From the NCBI GenBank assembly GCA_030158485.1, contig JAOASS010000002.1, forward strand, positions 1 to 64,000: a stretch of 64,000 nucleotides of DNA. Reading direction: 5' to 3'. This document shows, in pieces, positions 32,697 to 41,652 of the stretch. A program made the position numbers and the translations under genes. Position 1 is the first letter of the stretch. Every line of letters begins with the position of its first letter. The notes beneath the pieces were generated by a model. That model saw only the letters and a program-made list of their open reading frames with translations, searched no databases and had not been told where the DNA came from. This DNA comes from Pseudobdellovibrionaceae bacterium (GTDB lineage Bacteria > Bdellovibrionota > Bdellovibrionia > Bdellovibrionales > Bdellovibrionaceae).

Positions 32697-34067
32697 ATGA
32701 AACTTTGGGGCGGGCGTTTTGAAAAAGAAACAGATCAAAAAGTAGAAGAATTTTCATCAAGTCTCTTAACGGATTCTAAAATGTGGATTTCAGATATCAA
32801 AGCCTCTATTGCCCATGCTCGTATGCTGGGATATCAAAATATTATTTCGATTCAAGATTCTGAAAAAATAATTCAAGGACTTCTGGAAATAGCTGAAGAA
32901 ATAAAAAGTGGACAATACGTCTTCAATCCAAAAGCGGAAGATTTGCATTCAGAAGTTGAAAATTATTTAGCTCGTAAAATAGGGGATCCTGCTAAACGTC
33001 TGCATACGGGGCGAAGTCGTAATGATCAAGTGGCAACAGACACAAGGCTTCACTTGGCTGAAGAAGTTAAATTTTTGATTGAAGATATTCAAATTTTAAA
33101 AAAAGAACTTTTACTTCAAGCTGAAAAAAACACAGAAACGATTTTACCAGGAATGACTCATTTTCAGCACGCCCAGCCCGTGAGCTTAGCCCATCATTTG
33201 CTGGCTTACTTTTGGATGTTAGAGCGGGATCGTGAAAGGCTTCAAGACTCGTATAAAAGAATTTCTTCGATGCCATTGGGATCTGCGGCTTTAGCGGGGA
33301 CCGGTTTCCCTCTTGATCGAGAGCAAACTCGTGTGGAATTGGGGTTTGAAAAAGTCACAGAAAACAGTTTGGATGCTGTTTCTGATCGTGATTTTGTAAT
33401 CGAATTTTTATCAAATGCATCGTTAATCATGATGCATTTATCAAGACTTTCGGAAGAATTGATTATCTGGAGCACTCCTGAATTTGGTTATGTTGAATTA
33501 GGTGATGAAGTGACAACAGGTTCTTCGATTATGCCACAAAAGAAAAATCCAGACGTAGCTGAATTGATTCGGGGACGAGTAGGTCGCGTTTACGGGGCTT
33601 TGTTTGGAAGTCTCACGATGATGAAAGGTCTGCCGCTAGCTTACAATCGTGACATGCAAGAAGATAAGATTCATCTTTTTGAGGGACTTGAAACTGTCAA
33701 ATCTTGCGTCAAAATGACCGACTTGATGCTGAAGAAAGCAACTTGGAAAAAAGAAAAGATGTTAAATTCATTGAAAAATGACTTTTCAAATGCAACTGAT
33801 TTAGCAGATGATTTAGTTGAAAAAGGAATTTATTTTCGGGAGGCTCATGCAGTCGTCGGACAACTCGTTCAGTTCTGTATCAAGCAGGGAATGGGTTTAG
33901 AAGATCTGACAGTTGATCAGCTGAAGAAGAGTCACTCACTTTTTGATGAAAAAAGTAAAGCCAAACTTGATCATTGTGCGGTGATGAAAGCTCGTAATTC
34001 TGAAGGCGGGACTTCGCCAACAGCTGTTAAAGTTCAAATTCAAAAAGCGAAAGCAACTTTAGGATAA
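32697..34067 (+). CDS. argH: Argininosuccinate lyase
   Basis: The fumarase-superfamily signature GSSIMPQKKNPD is present, with HTGRSRNDQVATD near the N-terminus and the catalytic histidine in THFQHAQP. It splits argininosuccinate into arginine and fumarate. AAGAGG precedes the ATG. The stop overlaps the convergent GIDE gene by 9 bases. Confidence 0.96.
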   Translation: MKLWGGRFEKETDQKVEEFSSSLLTDSKMWISDIKASIAHARMLGYQNIISIQDSEKIIQGLLEIAEEIKSGQYVFNPKAEDLHSEVENYLARKIGDPAKRLHTGRSRNDQVATDTRLHLAEEVKFLIEDIQILKKELLLQAEKNTETILPGMTHFQHAQPVSLAHHLLAYFWMLERDRERLQDSYKRISSMPLGSAALAGTGFPLDREQTRVELGFEKVTENSLDAVSDRDFVIEFLSNASLIMMHLSRLSEELIIWSTPEFGYVELGDEVTTGSSIMPQKKNPDVAELIRGRVGRVYGALFGSLTMMKGLPLAYNRDMQEDKIHLFEGLETVKSCVKMTDLMLKKATWKKEKMLNSLKNDFSNATDLADDLVEKGIYFREAHAVVGQLVQFCIKQGMGLEDLTVDQLKKSHSLFDEKSKAKLDHCAVMKARNSEGGTSPTAVKVQIQKAKATLG

Positions 34068-35024
34068 AACTTTATAAAGCAGAGCGATTCCTCCACTGAT
34101 TAAAGCGACTCCAAATAAAAAAAGCAGATAGAAATTCCAGTTCGATTTTTCATGAAGAGTTTTTTCATGGGTATCAATAATGACTAGTTTGTGATTTTCA
34201 GAAGATTTGATTTGTCCATGAAGTGGAACAGTGGAAGCTCCAGTTTTTGCTATTGATTTACTGTCGGCATTGATCAAAGTTCGCGCTAGATAATGAAGTG
34301 CTTTTCTTAATTCAACAGCGGATACTTTTCCATCTCGATTAAAGTCAAAAAAAGAAGAACTTGTTCCGATTTTAAGTCGCGGATCGTTTTGGACTTTATT
34401 AAAAAAACTTTGTAAACCTGCTGTCAGGGGTGCTTTAACTTCTTTGGCGCTGAGACTTTCAAATTCTCCTAGCGCCAGGATGGGACAACCCAGTGTTATA
34501 AAAGATTCAACGACTCTAAAGCATCCGCCAAACAAAAAACCGAGTAAGCCCGTTGGCGGTGGGAACCCGGACGAATTAAAGTCTTGAAAAGTGTTTTTGA
34601 TCAGGTGATTTCGGCTGAGATCACTTAATGACGACCAATTCGTTGTTCGATTTTGAATTTCAAGTTGGGCTTTAGGTAAAACAACTTGAATAGCACCAGT
34701 TGATTCTATAATCAGAAAATCAGCAGCATGACTTCGTGAAAACACAGTGACCCATTCTGTATTTTTTTTCTTTTTTACTTTTTTTTGCAACACAAGACTG
34801 TAGTAGACGCAATCATTGCTTTGTGAACACTTAACCGTCATTTCAAGAGGCCATGCATAACCCTGAAATTCAGCAAATCCCTGAGCTGCAGAACGGGCTT
34901 TACTTGTTGGAGTATCTTCAATCAATCTTTTAATTTTTATTTTTTTAAGACTGTGCCAAATTGCGTAGGAGCCAGCTCCTACGCAAAGAATAATCAGTTT
35001 AAATTCATCACCTGTTATTTGCAT
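34059..35024 (-). CDS. GIDE-type membrane protein with an EF-hand
   Basis: An N-terminal membrane helix (8-24) and a C-terminal one (297-318) frame a GIDE/BAM-like domain (LIEDTPTSKARSAAQGFAEF), seen in bacterial relatives of the mitochondrial E3 ligase MULAN; no RING domain is present, as usual in bacteria. An EF-hand loop fits perfectly at residues 227-238 (D227, N229, D231, G232, V234, E238), so calcium binding is likely. It starts directly after the lemA stop codon (TAG then ATG), and LemA-GIDE pairs are common. Confidence 0.7.
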   Translation of the reverse strand: MQITGDEFKLIILCVGAGSYAIWHSLKKIKIKRLIEDTPTSKARSAAQGFAEFQGYAWPLEMTVKCSQSNDCVYYSLVLQKKVKKKKNTEWVTVFSRSHAADFLIIESTGAIQVVLPKAQLEIQNRTTNWSSLSDLSRNHLIKNTFQDFNSSGFPPPTGLLGFLFGGCFRVVESFITLGCPILALGEFESLSAKEVKAPLTAGLQSFFNKVQNDPRLKIGTSSSFFDFNRDGKVSAVELRKALHYLARTLINADSKSIAKTGASTVPLHGQIKSSENHKLVIIDTHEKTLHEKSNWNFYLLFLFGVALISGGIALLYKVLS

Positions 35025-35585
35025 CTAACCGATCGGAAGGTTCATTTTTAAGTTCGGTTTTTGTTTTTCTTCTTCAGCTACTTTAAACATTTCTTTTGGC
35101 AAGTAATTCAAACTTCGAGCTACAATAACGTCGGGAATTTGTTCAATACGGGTATTAAAATTCGTGACAGATTCATTGTAATGTTCACGGCGATCAGCTA
35201 ACTGATTTTCTAAATCTGAAATTCGATTTTGTAACTGTTTGAAGTTTTCATTTGATTTAAGCTCTGGGTAGTTTTCACTTAAAGCCAAAAGGCCCGTAAA
35301 AGCCATCGACATTCTTTGCGATGAATCCATTTTATCTTTGATCGTCTGAGCAGAAGAGTAGTTTTTTCGAGCTTCAATCAGCTTAGATAAGATTTTATTT
35401 TCATAATTAACGAATTGTTCGATTATCTGCACAAGCTGCGGGATTTCATCAAATCTTTGTTTTAAGATAACTTCAATATTAGACCAAGATCGATCAATCT
35501 GATTTTTAAGTCGAATCAGCGAGTTATAAATTGAGACAAAAACAAAAATAATAACTGTGACAATACCTAAAATAATTAAATTCAC
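35025..35585 (-). CDS. LemA-family membrane protein
   Basis: One N-terminal helix (MNLIILGIVTVIIFVFVSIY) is followed by SLIRLKNQIDRSWSNIEVILKQR, the LemA hallmark, and a helical bundle. The start is GTG with AGGAGA 10 bases upstream. LemA proteins occur with GIDE-type or TPM proteins; their biochemical role is unsettled. Upstream of the GIDE gene with no gap. Confidence 0.9.
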   Translation of the reverse strand: MNLIILGIVTVIIFVFVSIYNSLIRLKNQIDRSWSNIEVILKQRFDEIPQLVQIIEQFVNYENKILSKLIEARKNYSSAQTIKDKMDSSQRMSMAFTGLLALSENYPELKSNENFKQLQNRISDLENQLADRREHYNESVTNFNTRIEQIPDVIVARSLNYLPKEMFKVAEEEKQKPNLKMNLPIG

Positions 35586-35600
35586 AAAGAGGGTCTCCTG

Positions 35601-35807
35601 TTATTGTTTTCCCGTTTTGTCGGGTTCCTGGGGCTTTATTATCAATTGAAGTAAAAGATTGGCGACAAATAAAAAACCGATGACGGCAGAAACCTTTTTT
35701 AAAAATTCTATTGATTGGTCGGTTGAAATGACTTCTAGAATCCACAGCACAAAAACAGCAGAGTTGATGAGGATTAAAAAAACACTATAGATCTTTAATA
35801 GTTTCAT
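35601..35807 (-). CDS. Small two-helix membrane protein
   Basis: ATG 35807 follows AAGAGGA; longer starts at 35828 and 35837 are less likely. The 68 residues hold two hydrophobic helices (about 6-27 and 40-58) and a short charged tail. It precedes lemA by 15 bases and may be the first gene of that operon. No family is recognised. Confidence 0.6.
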   Translation of the reverse strand: MKLLKIYSVFLILINSAVFVLWILEVISTDQSIEFLKKVSAVIGFLFVANLLLQLIIKPQEPDKTGKQ

Positions 35808-36034
35808 AGGAGTCCTCTTAGAATTCATGGTAAACAAATATCAAGGCAATGCTACGGGACAAAAGTCGATTTCGTCTTTGCGCAGCAGAAGTTAAAAAAT
35901 ATCTTACAGTTATGAAAGAACTCTTGATATGACAAGTCATGCACATGAATTGGGAATTGGGCAGTAGACTTTTTGTAAATTTATTTCGCCATTTTATTTC
36001 AGCTAGCTTTTGGTCAGGGCTTAGGAAATAAACT

Positions 36035-37060
36035 TTGAAGACTCGTTATAAGCTGCTTTTTTTTATTCTTATTTCTTCGCTGCTCCTGAGCTTACTTTTT
36101 GTGGGTCTTTTTTTATCTTTTGATTCAAAATACTTGAGTCTCTTTTCTTTGGTCCTATTAGTTTTTATTTTTTTTGTATCCTCTATTTCTAAAACTCTTA
36201 CAAGACCTATAGAGGTAGCGAATCAGGCTTTTAAAAACTTCGCGAATGGGAATTTTAAAGCTTTTGATGATCTTGAAATTCTAAAAGATGATCGCGGAAT
36301 TCTTTTATCAAATCTTAAGCAAATGAGCGAACAGATGACTTTGCTTTTAAGGCAAAGAGCGCAAAAGGCGCGGATCGCGATACTCGGGGAAATCGCTGGA
36401 AATATTGCTCATGAAATTAATAATCCCTTGCAAGTGATTTCGATTCGATTGGAACTGATTTTAAAAGAACTACAAAAAGGCCATGATATCAAAAAAATTG
36501 AAAATAATATTGAAGTTGCAAATAAAACTGTTTTTAGAATTTCAAAAATTATTAAAGGTTTAAAAGCCCTTTCCCGAGAAGGCGAAGCCGACCCTTTTTT
36601 GCCAGTAACAGTTCAAGAGCTTGTTGATAATGCGATGGTACTATGCCAGGGCTCACTTCGCCATAGTTTAGTTGACTTACAGTTCGTTTCTGATGTGCCA
36701 AGCTTTCAAGTAGAATGTCGGTCTTTTCAAATTATCCAAGTCTTACTGAATCTAATTAATAATGCTCACGATGCGATCGCAGACAATCAGGAACGTTGGA
36801 TTCGTTTAAGTGTTGAAGTCATTGGAAATAATGTATTATTCAAAGTGCGAAACAGTGGGCCTAAAATTTCTCAAGAATTAGTCAAAAATATTTTCGATCC
36901 ATTTTATACAACAAAAAAATCAGGATACGGCACCGGTCTTGGCCTGAGCATTTCTATTCAGATTGCAAAAGAACATCAAGGAAACCTTTATGTCGATTTG
37001 GATGATGAGCAGACTTGCTTTGTCCTAAAAATATCAGCAGTCTGTTCAAGTCAGGCGTGA
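36035..37060 (+). CDS. Membrane histidine kinase
   Basis: Two close membrane helices (5-27, 32-50) with almost no periplasmic loop lead to a HAMP-like segment. The phospho-acceptor is in EIAGNIAHEINNPLQVI. ATPase boxes are LLNLINNAHDAI (N), FDPFYTTK (F) and GTGLGLSI (G). It probably senses a membrane or cytosolic cue. TTG start with AGGAA upstream. No response regulator is adjacent, so it is an orphan. It overlaps the convergent ABC-F gene by 10 bases. Confidence 0.88.
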   Translation: MKTRYKLLFFILISSLLLSLLFVGLFLSFDSKYLSLFSLVLLVFIFFVSSISKTLTRPIEVANQAFKNFANGNFKAFDDLEILKDDRGILLSNLKQMSEQMTLLLRQRAQKARIAILGEIAGNIAHEINNPLQVISIRLELILKELQKGHDIKKIENNIEVANKTVFRISKIIKGLKALSREGEADPFLPVTVQELVDNAMVLCQGSLRHSLVDLQFVSDVPSFQVECRSFQIIQVLLNLINNAHDAIADNQERWIRLSVEVIGNNVLFKVRNSGPKISQELVKNIFDPFYTTKKSGYGTGLGLSISIQIAKEHQGNLYVDLDDEQTCFVLKISAVCSSQA

Positions 37061-38679
37061 AGCATTTTCTTACGCTTTTCTAAGTAATAATCAAGCGAGC
37101 CTTCAGTTACAACTAATTTATTTTGATCCAATTCAAATACTTTTGTCGTGATCTGATGTAAAAAATGACGATCATGGCTGACAATCATAATTGTGCCTTC
37201 AAACTTTTTAATTGCTTCAAGTAACATGGCGCGTGTTCCAATATCCAAGTGATTCGTGGGCTCATCAAGTACTAAAAAGTTAAGAGGTTTGGCTAAAATT
37301 GTTGCAAGTACAACTCGAGATTTTTCACCACCAGATAAGACTTTAATTTTTTTATCAACTTGATCGCCAGAAAATTTAAGGCAGCCTAAAAGATTTCTGA
37401 CATAACCGATTGTTGAATTTGGAATTGTTGCAAAAACTTCTTCCATGACAGTGCTTTCGGGGTTTAAAAGATCCATTGAATTTTGGCTGAAATAACCCAT
37501 TTGAATACTGGGTCCAAGAGAGCAGGAACCTTCGGATGCGCCAGTTTGACCACAAATAATTTTAAGTAAAGTTGATTTGCCCGCACCATTAACACCGACA
37601 ACCGCAACACGGTCTAATCTTTTAACAAGACCAGAAGCGCCTTTAAAAACTAGTTTTTCTTTGCCGTCTTCTCTTTGCCAAATTTTTCCTAGGTTTTCAA
37701 ACTTCACAACATCGTCTCCGCCGCGAGGCGGATTAGACCATTCAAACTGAGCAGCTTCAGCTTCTTTGAGAACTTCAATACGATCAATTTTTTCAATCTT
37801 TTTAACTCGAGATTGAACTTGCGCAGCATGAGAAGCTCTGGCCGCGAAGCGGGCGATAAATTCTTCTTCTTTGGCAAGCATGTCTTCTTGTCGTTTGGCC
37901 GCAGCTTCCAGTTGCTGCATACGGATTTTCTTTTCTTTTTCGTAAAAGTCGTAATTTCCTGTGTAAGTTGTAATTGTCTGGTGGGCGACTTCGACTATTT
38001 TATTGACGATGCGATTCATAAATTCGCGATCGTGGCTTGTCATCATCAAGGCCCCTTTGTAATTCTGAAGCCATTCTTCAAGCCAAAGAATACTTTCAAG
38101 ATCCAAGTGATTTGTGGGTTCGTCCATCAGAAGAACTTGCGGATTGAGAACTAAGATTTTTGCAAGGGCAATGCGCATTTTCCAACCACCGCTAAAGCTA
38201 GCCGTGTCGCGGTGGTGATCATCTGGCCCCAGGCCCAGGCCTGTGAGAACTTCAGCAGCTCTGGTTTCAATGTCGTAGCCGCCTAGGTTTTCAAATTCCC
38301 CTTGAATTTGGCCGTATCTTTCAAGAACAGAATTCATTTCATCATCAGATAGATTTTCAGTCAGTTTGATTTCAAGCTCGGCTAATTCTTTTTTAATTTT
38401 ATTTAAAGAAGGAATGGCCATCATGACTTCTTCTAAAACTTGACGCCCTCTCATGTCTTCTATGTCTTGTGAAAAGTAGCCGATCGTGGCTTTTTCGGGT
38501 TTTGAAACAGTTCCGCCTTCATAGCCGTCTTCGCCCATAATAATTTTAAAAAGTGTTGATTTGCCATTTCCATTAGGACCGACAAGGCCGATTTTTTCGC
38601 CTGTATTGATCTGAAAAGAAGCAGATTTAAAGAGTATTTTGGTACCGAATTGTTTTGAAATAGAACTGGCATGAATCAT
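37051..38679 (-). CDS. ABC-F family ATPase (ribosome-acting, YbiT/Uup-like)
   Basis: Two ABC domains with GPNGNGKST and GVNGAGKST, signatures SGGWKMRIALAKIL and SGGEKSRVVLATIL, and a charged linker between. There are no membrane helices, so it is an ABC-F translation factor, not a transporter. The frame opens at 38706, but 38679 (MIHASSISKQFG) matches the usual family start; 38706 has GAGGA upstream and remains possible. Confidence 0.9.
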   Translation of the reverse strand: MIHASSISKQFGTKILFKSASFQINTGEKIGLVGPNGNGKSTLFKIIMGEDGYEGGTVSKPEKATIGYFSQDIEDMRGRQVLEEVMMAIPSLNKIKKELAELEIKLTENLSDDEMNSVLERYGQIQGEFENLGGYDIETRAAEVLTGLGLGPDDHHRDTASFSGGWKMRIALAKILVLNPQVLLMDEPTNHLDLESILWLEEWLQNYKGALMMTSHDREFMNRIVNKIVEVAHQTITTYTGNYDFYEKEKKIRMQQLEAAAKRQEDMLAKEEEFIARFAARASHAAQVQSRVKKIEKIDRIEVLKEAEAAQFEWSNPPRGGDDVVKFENLGKIWQREDGKEKLVFKGASGLVKRLDRVAVVGVNGAGKSTLLKIICGQTGASEGSCSLGPSIQMGYFSQNSMDLLNPESTVMEEVFATIPNSTIGYVRNLLGCLKFSGDQVDKKIKVLSGGEKSRVVLATILAKPLNFLVLDEPTNHLDIGTRAMLLEAIKKFEGTIMIVSHDRHFLHQITTKVFELDQNKLVVTEGSLDYYLEKRKKMLHA

Positions 38680-38754
38680 AGGTCGATAATATGCCTTAAA
38701 ACCCATCTAAAGTCGAGTCCTCAAACCCCTTGTTCTCTTGTTAGAATAGCATCC

Positions 38755-39285
38755 ATGAGTTTATTGAAGCCTTTCTTGTCTGAAAAAGCGAAATTCCTTC
38801 TTGATGCCGATGCTCAAGTCCATGAATCAATTCTTAAATTCGAATATTGTTTAATTGATAAAGTGAATCTTTTTGAACTTTCGAAAGTGACTCAACTATG
38901 GAATCCTTCCCAAGTTCTTCGTGAAGATGAGCTTTGGAAGCACACTTGTTTTGAAGCTTTTCTAAACCCTCTAGGTCTGGAAATCTATTATGAACTTAAT
39001 TTTTCCTTAAAGCCGGCTTGGAATCTATATCGCTTTGAACGGTATCGCTTTCCTCAGCCACCTCCAGTCAATTCTGATTTTGAAATTCAATCTTTTAATT
39101 GGGACTCAATCGAAAATAAGCTTAAAGTCGAATTAAAAAATAAAACAAAATATAAAAAATTTAAAATTGGTTTAACGGCTGTTTTAGAAGAAAAAAATGG
39201 AAATAAAAACTATTGTGCCCTCGAACACTTGGGGTCTCAGCCAGATTTTCATTCGCAAGACAGCTTTACAATAATAAGGGGATAA
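38755..39285 (+). CDS. DOMON-like domain protein
   Basis: The ATG at 38755 is the best start for this domain. LWKHTCFEAFL, YYELNFSLKPAWNLYRFERYR and ALEHLGSQPDFH match the single-domain DOMON-like family. Role unknown; the fold often binds heme or sugars. It is one base from namZ and likely cotranscribed. Confidence 0.75.
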   Translation: MSLLKPFLSEKAKFLLDADAQVHESILKFEYCLIDKVNLFELSKVTQLWNPSQVLREDELWKHTCFEAFLNPLGLEIYYELNFSLKPAWNLYRFERYRFPQPPPVNSDFEIQSFNWDSIENKLKVELKNKTKYKKFKIGLTAVLEEKNGNKNYCALEHLGSQPDFHSQDSFTIIRG

Positions 39286-39286
39286 G

Positions 39287-40486
39287 ATGCCCGTACAAAT
39301 GGGAATTGAAGCATTACTGCAAAATAAAAATATGATCAAAGAACTTAAAAAAAGACGAGTGGCGCTAGTTTGTCACCCGGCGAGCGTTAACTCAAAACTG
39401 GAACACAGTTTTGATTTGCTACATAAAAAAATAGGGCTTTCGGCAGCTTTTGGGCCACAGCATGGTGTGAAAGGCGAAAAGCAAGACAATATGGTTGAAA
39501 GTGAAGATTTCCTCCATCCCGAGTATCAAATTCCCATCTTCTCACTTTATGGTCCCTTTCGAACTCCCACTCCCAAAATGATGGAAACTTTTGATGTTTT
39601 GATTTTTGACTTACAAGACTTAGGCTGCCGTATTTATACTTTCATCACAACTTTACTTTACGTCATGCAAAAATGTGCTCAGCACGGAAAAGAAATGATT
39701 CTACTTGATCGGCCCAATCCTATCGGTCGACAGGTCGAAGGATATTCATTGAAATCAGGTTGGGAGTCTTTTGTTGGAGCCAGTGATTTTCCGATGCGAC
39801 ATGGTCTGACTCCGGGTGAAATGGCCCTTTATTATAAAGAAAGATTTGAATTACCTGTTGATTTAAGAATTTTTAGCATGAAAGGTTATAAACCTGATTC
39901 AAAGCCGGGATTTGGTTGGCCCTCGGATCGATCTTGGGTGAATCCTTCACCGAATGCTCAAACCCTTAATATGGCTCGAGCCTATCCTGGAACTGTGATG
40001 ATCGAAGGTACGACTTTAAGCGAAGGTCGGGGAACAACAAGAGCGCTTGAACAGATTGGCGCCAGTGATCTTGATTTTAATCCTGTGTTAAAACTGATGA
40101 AAAAAAAAGCCCCTCAATGGTTGAAAGGGGGCATCTTGAGAGAATGTTATTTTGAGCCGACTTTTCATAAGCATGAAAAAAAACTTTGCCATGGTTTTCA
40201 ATTTCATACCGATTTTGTGGGATATCAACACGCGAGTTTTAAGCCTTATCGAATTGTGGCTTTGATGCTGAAATGTATTCGCGAACTGAACCCGCAGTAT
40301 CCGATCTACCGAGATTTTGCTTATGAATACACAGTTGGTAAGCTAGCTTTTGATGTGATTAACGGTGGACCAGATCTTCGAGAATGGATCGAAAACCCCA
40401 AAGCCAGCGTTCAAGACCTTGAAAAAGCGCTTCAAAAAGATGAAAAAGAATGGATTCGGAAAAGAAAAAAATTTCTTCTTTACTAG
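39287..40486 (+). CDS. namZ: DUF1343 exo-beta-N-acetylmuramidase (NamZ family)
   Basis: FGPQHGVKGEKQDNM, IFDLQDLGCRIYTFI, LDRPNPIGR and the YPGT(V)MIEGTTLSEGRGTT motif are the conserved blocks of DUF1343. Characterised members remove terminal MurNAc from peptidoglycan fragments. No signal peptide is seen, so it should act in the cytoplasm or be released by lysis, probably in muropeptide recycling. AGGGGA precedes the ATG. Confidence 0.88.
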   Translation: MPVQMGIEALLQNKNMIKELKKRRVALVCHPASVNSKLEHSFDLLHKKIGLSAAFGPQHGVKGEKQDNMVESEDFLHPEYQIPIFSLYGPFRTPTPKMMETFDVLIFDLQDLGCRIYTFITTLLYVMQKCAQHGKEMILLDRPNPIGRQVEGYSLKSGWESFVGASDFPMRHGLTPGEMALYYKERFELPVDLRIFSMKGYKPDSKPGFGWPSDRSWVNPSPNAQTLNMARAYPGTVMIEGTTLSEGRGTTRALEQIGASDLDFNPVLKLMKKKAPQWLKGGILRECYFEPTFHKHEKKLCHGFQFHTDFVGYQHASFKPYRIVALMLKCIRELNPQYPIYRDFAYEYTVGKLAFDVINGGPDLREWIENPKASVQDLEKALQKDEKEWIRKRKKFLLY

Positions 40487-40834
40487 TTTTAGATCAAAAA
40501 AGGTCAGATTAAGTAACCACTTTAAAGGCCAATCGAAAATTGGATTGGATTTTAAACAAGCGCTACTAAGGTCATAAAAAAAAGTTGGATATAAAATTGG
40601 AATTTTGCAGATTTGAGTTTTTTTAATTGTCGGGCCATTGGTGGGTTCTCCTTTGAGTGGCGGTTTAGCGCCATTTTGTCAGCGTCTTTGTATATATGTA
40701 AATTATATGTAATAAAATTCAAAAAGGAAGTCCAGAATTGAAAAAGAGTGGCTGATTTAACGGTCTTAAATCTTGAAAAAATCTGACTTGATCCTGTAAG
40801 TCTAGGAAAGTCTTGTGTTTTATTTAAATATCGA
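40487..40834. promoter_or_regulatory. Long intergenic region with an 11-base-spaced repeat
   Basis: This 348-base gap contains TATATGTAA twice, at 40693 and 40704, exactly 11 bases apart, one helical turn, as in direct-repeat regulator sites. TGGCG-GTTTAG-CGCCA forms a small hairpin near 40658-40673. A possible tiny minus-strand gene occupies 40552-40638. Nothing else is recognised. Confidence 0.35.
40552..40638 (-). CDS. Possible 28-residue small protein
   Basis: The ATG at 40638 is preceded by AAAGGAG with nine bases between, the strongest ribosome-binding site nearby. The product is basic at the N-terminus and hydrophobic at the C-terminus (QLFFMTLVALV), like a small membrane peptide. The frame also opens in phase at 40674 for 40 residues. 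A hairpin lies in the leader. It is too short to judge by composition; homologues would decide. Confidence 0.3.
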   Translation of the reverse strand: MARQLKKLKSAKFQFYIQLFFMTLVALV

Positions 40835-40849
40835 GTGAAATTAAATTCT

Positions 40850-41629
40850 ATGAAGCAGCGTCCATGGCCGATTCTTATCCTTGCTCTTTTTCATATTTTG
40901 GCACCTTTAGGAAATATTTTAGTTAATGCTTGGTTAGCTAAAATTAGTTTCACTTATTATTTACATGCACTCATGGCTCCTGAAAATCGAGCCACACTTT
41001 TAATTTTTACAGTGGTTCCTCTTCTCGGGGCTTTTTTAATTTATATTTGTCGTAAATGGAGCTACGTCGCCTATATCGCTTTGATGACGATTCCTTTTGG
41101 TTACAGTCTGATGTCCTATATGGAAAAGTCCACTGTTCCCATGATGTTGGCTCTGATTGTTTTTTATGTGGTGAACATGTTAGTCATCGGCTACTTCCTT
41201 TTGCCTGCTGTTCGGCGACTTTACTTTGATCCACGTTTGCGCTGGTGGGAAACAAAGCCACGATATAAAGCAGATTTTCAAAGCCAAGTCGAATATGCGG
41301 GTCAGCAGCACTGGGTTGAAATTATGAATATTTCAGAAGGTGGAGCTTTCCTAGAAACGACTTCTGATTTTCCAGAAGGAACTTTACTGAAGATTTTCTT
41401 CAAAGATTCCCATGGGGTTGTCAATTTGAATGGTGAAATCGTTTATAAGCGACAACAAGCGCCCATTGGTTACGGATTTAAGTTCGATAAAGCAGCTTCC
41501 AAGCAGCCTCGCTTAAAAGAGCTTATTCGCAAGCTTGAAAGTGAAGGTGCTTTAATTCAAGGGCGACTTCCTGGGCCTGAAGACTCTTTTGGTGGCTGGC
41601 TGAAGTCCCTTTTTCCTTCCCGAAAATAG
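40850..41629 (+). CDS. Membrane PilZ-domain protein
   Basis: Four membrane helices (residues about 5-25, 48-66, 70-87, 94-115 of the short form) precede a PilZ domain. NISEGGA matches the D/N-x-S-x-x-G motif for c-di-GMP, but the usual RxxxR before it is not kept (only one Arg in PRYKAD), so binding may be weak or absent. GTG 40835 is an alternative start; neither has a clear ribosome-binding site. Confidence 0.75.
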   Translation: MKQRPWPILILALFHILAPLGNILVNAWLAKISFTYYLHALMAPENRATLLIFTVVPLLGAFLIYICRKWSYVAYIALMTIPFGYSLMSYMEKSTVPMMLALIVFYVVNMLVIGYFLLPAVRRLYFDPRLRWWETKPRYKADFQSQVEYAGQQHWVEIMNISEGGAFLETTSDFPEGTLLKIFFKDSHGVVNLNGEIVYKRQQAPIGYGFKFDKAASKQPRLKELIRKLESEGALIQGRLPGPEDSFGGWLKSLFPSRK

Positions 41630-41652
41630 CTTGATCCGTTATACATCAGAGC

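Noticed and set aside
35524-35745. Alternative frame over lemA and the small membrane gene
   Set aside because: It lies on the same strand out of phase with two better-supported genes that have ribosome-binding sites.
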